The position numbers and the translations under genes were made by a program. The notes under the pieces were generated by a model that was not told the DNA's origin, did not search any database, and saw nothing but the letters and a program-made list of their open reading frames with translations. DNA of 35,113 nucleotides from Candidatus Poseidoniales archaeon. GTDB taxonomy: Archaea; Thermoplasmatota; Poseidoniia; Poseidoniales; Poseidoniaceae. The stretch is taken from the NCBI GenBank assembly GCA_003602475.1, contig QQSC01000052.1, positions 1 through 35,113 on the forward strand, given 5' to 3'. The stretch's first letter is position 1. Each line of letters opens with the position of its first letter. Below, in pieces: positions 25,608 to 33,600 of this stretch.

Positions 25608-26450
25608 TCAAGCGTCCCCGTTTCGTCCGTTGCCCTTCAGGGCCGTAAGGTCTTGAATCCGTTGGCGAACTGCGGCAGGAGTGGGTTGGTTTTCAGCCAT
25701 GAAGGCGTGAAGACAGTCCGACAGGACCAGCATTGCTGTTTGGTAATCTTCTGCAATCTCAGCCAAATCGGCAAGGCCCCACCGTGCCACGAGTTGTCCG
25801 GACAGGCTCTCCAATTCTTTGGCCAATTCCAGGGATTCCTCGAACAGGTTTCCTGCGACGCTGAATTCCCCGATGGTGGCCTGGGCATGAGCCAAATCTG
25901 CAAGCGCCTCCATCTTCGAACGGTGCTTGTTGAGGCTGGTCAGCAATTCGATTCGCTGTGTTCCAGCGGCGATGGCTGTGTCCATGTCGTGTTGACGTTT
26001 GGCCACGGCCACAAGGACGGCGAGGCCGTAGGTGATGCCTTCTCGGTCGTTGGCCACTTCACGAAGAGCAACGGAACGTTGGATCATGGCTCGAGCTTCG
26101 GCCAGTTGGTCCTCTGCAAGGTGCATCAAGGCCATGTGGTGATGAACAGCGGCATCCAAATCGGCCATGCCATCACCCGATGCCAAGTCTTCTGCAAGAC
26201 GCTCAAAGGAGGGGAGTTGTGAATCCGACATTTTCAAGCCCTCAAATCGGGCCCAAGAGCGCTCACTTTCGTCCTTTGCAGCGTCCATGGCATGGTCCAG
26301 CAACCGTTGGGCGAGTTCGTCTTGGTTCAATTCTTGGGCCAAACCGATGAGACGAAGGGCCAGCGGTGTGTTGATGGTGTCCATTGAGGCCCCGCTGGTG
26401 AGCATGTTCAGGACCATGCTGGCTTGTTCTGGGCTGACTTCGTTGTCCAT
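25608..26450 (-). CDS. Tetratricopeptide-repeat (TPR) protein
   Basis: This 280-residue, entirely helical, soluble acidic protein has no signal peptide or membrane helix. Degenerate 34-40-residue TPR-like helical pairs span about 25-265, for example around LAEDQLAEARAMIQRSVAL, GEFSVAGNLFEESLELAKEL and EDYQTAMLVLSDCLHAF. TPR solenoids mediate protein-protein contacts, and partner and role are unknown. The start lies 9 nt after the SDR stop with GAGGGGAT as ribosome-binding site, so the pair is probably cotranscribed. The following monooxygenase gene starts 49 nt downstream. Confidence 0.8.
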   Translation of the reverse strand: MDNEVSPEQASMVLNMLTSGASMDTINTPLALRLIGLAQELNQDELAQRLLDHAMDAAKDESERSWARFEGLKMSDSQLPSFERLAEDLASGDGMADLDAAVHHHMALMHLAEDQLAEARAMIQRSVALREVANDREGITYGLAVLVAVAKRQHDMDTAIAAGTQRIELLTSLNKHRSKMEALADLAHAQATIGEFSVAGNLFEESLELAKELESLSGQLVARWGLADLAEIAEDYQTAMLVLSDCLHAFMAENQPTPAAVRQRIQDLTALKGNGRNGDA

Positions 26451-26459
26451 GCAATCCCC

Positions 26460-27275
26460 TCAGATGGAGCGTAGTCGCCCGCCGTCCACAGCGAGGCTGA
26501 TGCCCCGTATGCCCCCGGCAGCAGGGAGCGCCAAGTAGGTGATGGCACACGCGGTTTCAAGCGGGTCAATGAGCCGTGCAATGGGCACTTGGTTCAACCA
26601 TCCTTGTTGGACGTGTTCCGCGGATTGACCCGTGCGAGCTTGGATGGAACTGGAAAGGGAACCGAGTCTTGTGGTGTTGGTGAAGCCCGGTAGGACGTTG
26701 TTGATGGTGATGCACGGTGCCAATTCACGTGACAGGCTCTTTGCCCAAGACGCCATGGCTCCCCGAAGGGTGTTTGACAAGCCAATGTTGGGAATCGGTT
26801 CTTTCACCGAGGTTGAGATGATTTGCACGATTCGACCGTATCCTTCGGTTTCCATGGAGGGAGCCAAGGCTTGGACAAGGGTGTGGGCTGCATGGAGGTG
26901 ACGGCGGAACGGTGCATCAAAATCGGTCACATCGTTGCTCAACAGGGGTCCGCCAGGAGGACCGCCGGCGTTGTTGATCAACACGTGGACCGGACCTCGC
27001 TCGTTGAGCAATTCTTCTGCAGCATGTTTCACGGCGAGGGTGTCTTCAAGGTCGAGAACCATGGCGTGGTGCGAACCATCGCCGAGTTCTTGGAGGGACG
27101 ATACAAGGGCGTTGAGGGCCGCTTCGTTTCGTGCGCAAACGGTGACGTTGGCCCCGGCTTTTGCAAGCGTCTTGGCCGTTGCTTCACCGATTCCTTGGCT
27201 GGCTCCGCACACCAAGGCATGCTTCCCACGCAAGGCATGAGATGTGTAGGGGAAATCGCTGCCGAGTAGGTCCAT
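26460..27275 (-). CDS. Short-chain dehydrogenase/reductase (SDR) family protein with atypical active site
   Basis: This 271-residue classical SDR Rossmann fold has the cofactor motif GASQGIG at 24-30 and Arg49 after beta-2, which suggests NADP(H). NNAG is at 101-104 and the PGF loop at 196-198. In the active site the strand-5 Ser is present (S154/S156), but the Y-x-x-x-K pair is replaced: the aligned segment reads LSNTLRGAMASWAK with no Tyr. Some SDR subfamilies share this substitution, so the chemistry may differ from ordinary keto-reduction or the protein may be non-enzymatic. It is the first gene of the seven-gene minus-strand run. A TATA-like GCTATGAA lies about 25 nt upstream of the start. 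Confidence 0.88.
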   Translation of the reverse strand: MDLLGSDFPYTSHALRGKHALVCGASQGIGEATAKTLAKAGANVTVCARNEAALNALVSSLQELGDGSHHAMVLDLEDTLAVKHAAEELLNERGPVHVLINNAGGPPGGPLLSNDVTDFDAPFRRHLHAAHTLVQALAPSMETEGYGRIVQIISTSVKEPIPNIGLSNTLRGAMASWAKSLSRELAPCITINNVLPGFTNTTRLGSLSSSIQARTGQSAEHVQQGWLNQVPIARLIDPLETACAITYLALPAAGGIRGISLAVDGGRLRSI

Positions 27276-27440
27276 AGATGCCCCACATGCGGGTCTTTCA
27301 TAGCCTCTTGGGTGTCGGTGGTGAGTCGGGGAAGCAACGGTGAATGCACCTCAATGCTTTTGCTGACTGAAGGTCTCAACACGCATGGAGGCGTTCTTGC
27401 TTCAAATGGACCGACCGGGTTCGCCGATGAGAGAATTCCC

Positions 27441-28187
27441 TCAAAGCCAATCGGTGATGGCGTCGAGTTGAACCAACCAGTCATCACAGGCCACATCGAT
27501 GATGTCGTAGTGGTTTCCAGGCAACCAGACCTTTTGCACGTCAGCGCCCTTGGCGGTCATGACCCGTGCGTACGTCTCGGATTGCTGCAAAGGCACGTCC
27601 TCGTCTCGCTCTCCGTGGAACAGCAGCACGCCGGTTTGAGGTGGATGGTCGACCGGATTGAGGCGACTCCAGCGTTCGGCGTCGTCTTCAGGTGAGCAAC
27701 CGATCCACCGACGAACGGCGTCTCCTTCATCGGAAAGACCCGCACGGTCCGCTCCCACCAAGTCGGTCAGCGGGGCTTGGGCAATCGCCAACCACGGTTT
27801 TCGGTCTGCCTTTGCAGCCAGCAACAGCGCCAATTGGCCGCCGGCAGAATGGCCCATCACCATGGAGCGTGCGATGTCCACACCTGGCAAAAGAGCCAAT
27901 TGACCCCATGCCCGAAGAACATCGGACAAGGTGTCCATCCACACGCCCTCGTCTCCTTTTGACCACCGTTTGTATTCAACGTTCCATGATGCGATGCCGG
28001 CTTCAGCCAAGTCTTGGGCGATGGGTTGCATCAAGTCCAGCCCATATTCCTCTTTCCAAAATCCTCCGTGCAGTAGCATGATGCACGGAACGCCTTCGTC
28101 TTTCTGAAACGGTGAAGGATCGTCTGGCATGGTTAAGTCTGCAAACTGCCAGACTTCTGCACCCCATTGCATTCTGTCAACAGGCAT
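27441..28187 (-). CDS. Alpha/beta hydrolase resembling kynurenine formamidase (arylformamidase)
   Basis: This 248-residue esterase/lipase-fold enzyme has its oxyanion-hole motif as HGGFW (40-44), its nucleophile Ser114 in GHSAGG (112-117), an acid around D195 (GERDEDVP) and its catalytic His226 (GNHYD). The HGG-F/Y-W signature, compact size and the EYKRW strand resemble kynurenine formamidases, which hydrolyse N-formylkynurenine in tryptophan breakdown. Other acyl esterases of the same fold share most of these features, so the substrate is inferred mainly from the nearby aminomuconate genes. It is separated from the SDR by 165 nt on the same strand and is divergent from the CPBP gene across a 125-nt promoter region. 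Confidence 0.82.
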   Translation of the reverse strand: MPVDRMQWGAEVWQFADLTMPDDPSPFQKDEGVPCIMLLHGGFWKEEYGLDLMQPIAQDLAEAGIASWNVEYKRWSKGDEGVWMDTLSDVLRAWGQLALLPGVDIARSMVMGHSAGGQLALLLAAKADRKPWLAIAQAPLTDLVGADRAGLSDEGDAVRRWIGCSPEDDAERWSRLNPVDHPPQTGVLLFHGERDEDVPLQQSETYARVMTAKGADVQKVWLPGNHYDIIDVACDDWLVQLDAITDWL

Positions 28188-28312
28188 GTGGGTTCCTCAA
28201 GTGGCGACTCTATCACTCTTGTGAACCGGTTTTCGGAAGAAGGACTTTGTAGTGAAGGGATGAATTGACCATTTGAATCGGTCGGTGTATTCACCCGCAG
28301 GAAGACAACCAC

Positions 28313-29005
28313 ATGTCCGAAAACCAGCAAACCAGCCCTTGGATTCCGTTAATTCTCGTTGGCTTGGCTCCAACAATCTCAATTTTCGCAACCTTTGGGT
28401 CTGGCGAGGGTCTCCTTGGTCAAATCGCTTGGCTGACCTCAAAAATATGGATGCTGGGGTTGCCGTTGTTCTGGTTGATTTACATCGACAAGAAGCAGCT
28501 GTCATGGTCTCCACCCAACCAAGGCGGACTTGGAGCAGGTTTTGCGGTTGGTGTGGTGTTCAGTGCAATCATGGTCATGGCGTGGCTCTTTGTCGGCGAA
28601 ACCAGGGTCGACCGTGCAACGTTCCGTTCCACCCTCGAGCCGTTTGGGTTGACGGTGAAAAGCACCTACATCGCAGCGGCCGTGTTTTGGACGATAGGGA
28701 ATTCTGTGCTTGAAGAATACGTGTTCCGCTGGTTCATCGTTGAGAAAGCGGAGGTCTTGTTTGGACCGGGGTGGGCCACCATATCGCTCTCAGCAGGCAT
28801 TTTCGTACTCCACCACTTCTTTGCCCTATGGTTCCTTGGTTTTGCTTGGGAAGCCAACCTCCTGGCGTGTTTTGGACTCTTTGTTGGCGGTGCTGCCTTC
28901 AGCTGGCTGTACGTGAAGTACCGAAGCATTTGGGTGCCCTACATCACCCACGCCCTGTGCGACGTGGTTGTCTTCGGAGTGGGTTACGTGCTTTTGTTCG
29001 GTTGA
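28313..29005 (+). CDS. CPBP family intramembrane metalloprotease (CAAX protease/Abi type)
   Basis: This 230-residue protein has about six to eight hydrophobic helices. The family active-site motifs are present: E134-E135-x-x-x-R139 (LEEYVFR), a second motif with H167-H168 (FVLHHFF) and a third H213-x-x-x-D217 (ITHALCD). Bacterial and archaeal members act as intramembrane endopeptidases or protein-processing factors. Targets vary and cannot be named here. The ATG at 28313 has an AGGAAG about 10 nt upstream. The gene converges on aspS, with stop codons 1 nt apart. Confidence 0.9.
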   Translation: MSENQQTSPWIPLILVGLAPTISIFATFGSGEGLLGQIAWLTSKIWMLGLPLFWLIYIDKKQLSWSPPNQGGLGAGFAVGVVFSAIMVMAWLFVGETRVDRATFRSTLEPFGLTVKSTYIAAAVFWTIGNSVLEEYVFRWFIVEKAEVLFGPGWATISLSAGIFVLHHFFALWFLGFAWEANLLACFGLFVGGAAFSWLYVKYRSIWVPYITHALCDVVVFGVGYVLLFG

Positions 29006-29006
29006 A

Positions 29007-30413
29007 TCAAGGGCAAGTCCGCTTTCTGTCGCGGGGGAAGAGAACGGTTTCCCGGACGTTTTTTGCGCCGGTCAACTTCATGAGAATTCGCTCCACACCG
29101 AGGCCCCAGCCTGCATGTGGTGGCACACCGTGGCGGAATCCTGCGACATAGAATTCGAACTCCTCAGGATTGAGGTCCATGGCCCTGAGGTTGTCCGTAA
29201 GCACGTCAATGCGATGTTCCCGCTGCCCACCGGAGGTCATTTCATCCCTGCCGAAATTGAGGTCAAACCCACGGGAGAGTTGCCTCCCGTTGCTGCCGTT
29301 TTCACCTTCCACATGATGGATGTAGAACGGCTTGAGGGACATGGGCCAACGAGGCAAAAAGTAGAATTGAGGCAAATCTTCTGCAAGCAAATCGGAATTT
29401 TCAGCATCGATGTCGTCGCCCCATTCAATGGTGCCTCCTTTTTCTTTGATGATCCGAATGGCGTCGCAATATTCCACTCTGGGGAACGGGAGTTCAGGCA
29501 CGATGATTTCGATGGGTTCCTCGTTCTGTGTGGCGCGGAACTCGTTGATGGTGGCCACCAGTCGTTGGGATTCTTCTTCCTCGGCGACCGATTTCCAGAT
29601 GTGGTGAAGCATGCGTTCCAACACCCCCATGACGTCGTCGTCGTTGGACCAAGAACATTCGATGTCGAAGGAAATAAATTCATTCAAATGTCGGTACGTG
29701 TCGTGTTTTTCTGCTCGGAAGGCCGGTCCGATTTCGAACACCCGTTCGAGGCCTCCGCTCATGCACAATTGTTTGAACAATTGAGGCGATTGATTCAGGT
29801 AGGCTGGTGTCTCAAAGTACTGCATGGGGAACAAATCGGTTCCACCTTCCGTTGCGGTGGTGACGATTTTTGGGGTGTGGGTTTCAACATGGCCCTCGGA
29901 GATCAAATGTTCTCGGCCAAACTGCAGGACCTTTCCACGAAGTCGAAACATGGCGTTGACATGCGCTCGTCGCAAATCCAAAAATCGGTTGTCAAGGCGC
30001 GTGTCAAGTTCCACGTTCACCGTGTCGGTGACGCCCAACGGGAGCGGTGCTTCAGCACGAGCAATGATGTCGACCGCCGTAGCGATGATTTCGTAAGCGG
30101 GAGGAGGGGTCGGTTCGCCGTCCTTCACCTTGGGTGGCCGCTTGAGAGCCACCGTTCCTTTGAATTGAAGCGTGGATTCTCGGGTCATCCGTTGCACAGC
30201 ATCGAGGTCCTCCGCACCAATGTTGTCGGCCTTGAGGAAGATTTGGGTTTTTCCTGTGCCGTCGCGCAAGTCAACAAAACAGATGGCGCCTTTCCCGCGA
30301 TTGGCTTCCATGAAGCCGATGACGGTCACCTCGCTGTCGATCAAATCTTCACCATGGCGCTGAATTTCGCCAAGGGTGTGCGTGCGGTAGGCGGTTGGAA
30401 CCCACGTGGTCAT
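29007..30413 (-). CDS. aspS: Aspartyl-tRNA synthetase, archaeal type
   Basis: This 468-residue class IIb aminoacyl-tRNA synthetase has an N-terminal anticodon-binding OB domain (about 12-115), a hinge with LPLGVTDTVNVELDTRLDNR, and a catalytic domain. The catalytic domain has motif 1 in the helix before HTPKIVTTATEGGTDLFP, motif 2 FEIGPAFRAEKHDTYRHLNEF, and motif 3 GWGLGVERILM ending FPRDRKRTCP. It charges tRNA-Asp, and archaeal enzymes may be non-discriminating and also form Asp-tRNA-Asn. That property cannot be decided by eye here. The length and lack of the bacterial GAD insertion fit the archaeal/eukaryotic form. It is divergent from the surface-protein gene at 30640. Confidence 0.97.
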   Translation of the reverse strand: MTTWVPTAYRTHTLGEIQRHGEDLIDSEVTVIGFMEANRGKGAICFVDLRDGTGKTQIFLKADNIGAEDLDAVQRMTRESTLQFKGTVALKRPPKVKDGEPTPPPAYEIIATAVDIIARAEAPLPLGVTDTVNVELDTRLDNRFLDLRRAHVNAMFRLRGKVLQFGREHLISEGHVETHTPKIVTTATEGGTDLFPMQYFETPAYLNQSPQLFKQLCMSGGLERVFEIGPAFRAEKHDTYRHLNEFISFDIECSWSNDDDVMGVLERMLHHIWKSVAEEEESQRLVATINEFRATQNEEPIEIIVPELPFPRVEYCDAIRIIKEKGGTIEWGDDIDAENSDLLAEDLPQFYFLPRWPMSLKPFYIHHVEGENGSNGRQLSRGFDLNFGRDEMTSGGQREHRIDVLTDNLRAMDLNPEEFEFYVAGFRHGVPPHAGWGLGVERILMKLTGAKNVRETVLFPRDRKRTCP

Positions 30414-30477
30414 GGTTCGGGGACCGAGGGACCCTCCATGAAGGATTCGCCGCCTTTTTCATGACCTGTAGGGGCCT

Positions 30478-30504
30478 CTTGGCGACTCTTGTGAGGTCGC
30501 TAAG
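30478..30504. repeat. Imperfect inverted repeat between aspS and surface-protein gene
   Basis: CTTGGCGAC (30478-30486) and GTCGCTAAG (30496-30504) pair over nine positions with one G-T mismatch, separated by TCTTGTGAG. It lies in the divergent region 65-90 nt upstream of aspS. It could be a regulator site or a stem-loop in a transcript. A related stretch, TGGCGACTCT followed closely by CTCTTGTGA, occurs near 28202-28223 in the other divergent region. Confidence 0.4.
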
Positions 30505-30639
30505 ATGCACGATTTCATCATATTGACCGAAGGTTCCGCTGCTCGGATGCTTGGTTGGGTGGGACCCATGACCTTCCAATCTTCTTCATTCAGTTCGGCT
30601 GGCCCGAAGTCTCTTGAACAGCATCGTGCTGGTGGACTC

Positions 30640-33600
30640 ATGCCCACCCGCACACCGCGTGCCTTGGTCTGTGTCCTCCTCATGATGCTGGCCGCCGCAT
30701 CACCGGTGGTCACCCCTGTGTCTGCTCAAGAATCCATTCTCCTCACCGTCACCCCGCAGCACGCTGTTTTGGCGCCGGGTGACAGCCTCAACATCACGCT
30801 TGAAGTCAACAACAACGCTTCAAGCATCAAGAGTTTCAATCTCACGGTTGATGAGGCCAACCTCGACGGCGTCTGGGATGTCGTCCCCGTGGACAACACC
30901 GTTAGCAATGTTTTTCCAACATGGTCGAAAAACACCACCGTCATCCTCCGTTTGGCCGAAGGGGCCACGGTAGCCAATCACGGATCGTTTGACTTGGTCG
31001 TGACCGAGTCCGGCGGCACAAGCTCTGCCACCATTACCGTCCATGCCTCGGTTGCTCCAGCATACGCACCATCCATTGAGGCGGTGAGTGGTTCAAACCG
31101 TGTACCACTGGTGGCAGGTGGGTCCGTGGATTTGCCGTTTCTGGCGCACAACCTGGGGACCGTGAGCGATACGTTGATTCTCGATGTAGAGGTTGAACCC
31201 GACCTTTCCGGTTGGTGGGCCAACCAGACCAACAGTTCAACCGGCAACAACGTCAGTTCAGGCAACGGAACCGGGAACGGTTCAGGCAACACCACATCAC
31301 CCCCTTCCGTTTCGGTTTTGATGTACGGAAACAGCTACACTTCAGCAAACACTCTCCACCAACTGGTGGACGGTCAGTTGGACAACAACGGATTCAACGG
31401 CACCACCCAAGCCAACACCGGAGGAGGTTTGCGCCTCCCTCAACACTGGACCAACCTCAACACGTCCGGTCACCAATGGAACACCAGCCTTCGGTCCTCC
31501 TCATGGGATTATGCGGTGATTCAAGACCAGTCTCAAGTCCCGTCGTTCCCGGTGACGGAAAGCACATGGCAAGAGAGCAAAAACGCCTCTGTGTTGTTGG
31601 CAGAAGCCATCGCTGATGAGGGCGCAGATCCGGTCCTTTTCATGACATGGGGCCGCAGAAGCGGAGACAGCATGAACGCTTTCAACGACAACTTCACGAA
31701 CATGCAATCAAACTTGCTCGACGGTTACACACGTTATGCTCAGAACATCACCAATGCGGGCGTTGATGTCTACATGGCCCCGGTTGGTCTTGCCTTCAAA
31801 ACCGTTCACGACAACGTGCAGGCCAACGGAACAGATCCTACGCTTTCGGGCAATTTGTTTTACGACCTTTACACCAGTGATGGTAGCCACCCCTCGTTGG
31901 CCGGTTCATACTTGGCGTCTTGTGTCCTTTTTTCCTCCCTCACCGGGCAAGTGTGCGTTGAAAGCAACGCCACAACCACCTTGGCTTCAAGCGTAAAATT
32001 GGCCCTTGAACAGGCCGCCGACGACACCGTCTTCAACCAAACCAGTGGCATGTCCTACTACCCATGGGAAGGAATGCAACCTGCTGCCTTCGGCTTGGGC
32101 GGTGGCGTTCCAGCGGGCTGGTCACTTCAGTGGGACGACGATGAATTGTCGGGTGTGCCCGCTCAAGGCAACGAAAGCGTTGTCCTTACCGTCAACGTAC
32201 CAACGGGTGCCTCGCCGGATTTCTACGGGTACCGTCTAACCATTGGATCCACAGGGGGCAACGTCACCTCCTCGACCCTCCTTGTGGTGGAAGTTCTTGG
32301 TGAGCCTGAACTGGCCATGGCCTTCCTCGAACAGGACGCTTCTTTTTTCCCGGGAACCAACGTTCAAACTCAGGTTCAGGTGACCAATGTTGGCAACCAA
32401 CTGCTTGACATCATGTGGTCGGTGGAATCGGGCAACACCACAGCGTGCACCGCTTCAATGGTGGACGCGTCCACGACCGGGTTGGCCACCAACGCCGTTG
32501 TTAACGTGAGTCTGAACGTGGTCCTTGGCACCACCACTTCAAGCGTGGACCGATGCCCACTCACGCTTCAAGCCAGCGTCCAAAACGGCACGCAAACCTC
32601 TGTCCTCAGCGAATTGCAATTCATCGTTCAGATCGACGAGCTTGTCAACTTTACATTGACCACACCCAGTGCGCTGACGGCCTTTGCCCCTGCTGACGGG
32701 CTCAACTATGACGTCACCGTCTTCAACCACGGAAGTGACCCAGCAACCTTCGTCTTGACCGTTGACAACCATGAACTGCTCAACACCGTTATGATGACCG
32801 CTTCAGCCATCGTGGTGCCGTCCGATTCCTTTGGGATATGGACGGTTCGAACCACTGGAGAAGCCAACGCTGTTGGTACCTACACTCAGGGGTTCTCGAC
32901 CCAACACTCAGGTACGGTGGACACCGCTTCAGTTGACCTTACCCTCAGCGCCGTGGCTTCAGGCTCGTTAACGGGTCCCTTTGATTCTCGGGTTGTTGTT
33001 CAACCCAACTCTGAGCAACAACTCTTGCTTAATTTGAGCAACACCGGTACCCAAAACTTGAGTTTGACCGCAGGCATCAACGGAATTCCCTCGGGCGTTG
33101 TGGTGTCGATTTCTAACCCGTCGGTCGTGCTCACGCCATCGGCCTATGTCGGTGTGACCGTCACCTTCAACGCCTCGGCCTCTGTTGTAGCAGGTTCGCA
33201 TCCAGCCAACATCACCTACTCGGCCAGCGGCTTAACATTGGTTTACGAATTTATCGTGCAAATCGAGGACAGGAGGGGCGTGCTGCTCACCACCGCACAA
33301 CCTCGGTTGTACGCCACCCCAACCAACGCCACCACGTGGTCGTTGGACGTGACCAACACAGGGACGGTTGAAGAGCTGCTCGTGCTCACGCTTTCGACCG
33401 AATCTTCAGGACAATGGTTTGATGCCACCCTCTCTGCGACAACGATGACCCTTGCTCCGGGTAACAGTCGAGCCCTCGCCGTCAACATCATTGAATCCGT
33501 CGTCGGCGCACCCGTGTCTGGCGTTAATTACACCCTGACTGTCTCTTCAACGACCGATTCGATGGTGATGGATCATGCCACCCTCCTGGTCATTCCTGTA

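Noticed and set aside
28968-30464. 498-codon open frame on the + strand
   Set aside because: It is antisense to aspS, whose class II synthetase motifs are unmistakable. The antisense product is rich in Phe/His/Val with no recognisable domain.
30505-30639. Upstream extension of the SGNH surface protein from ATG 30505
   Set aside because: It would bury the signal peptide 45 residues inside the protein. ATG 30640 begins a standard signal sequence with GGTGG upstream.
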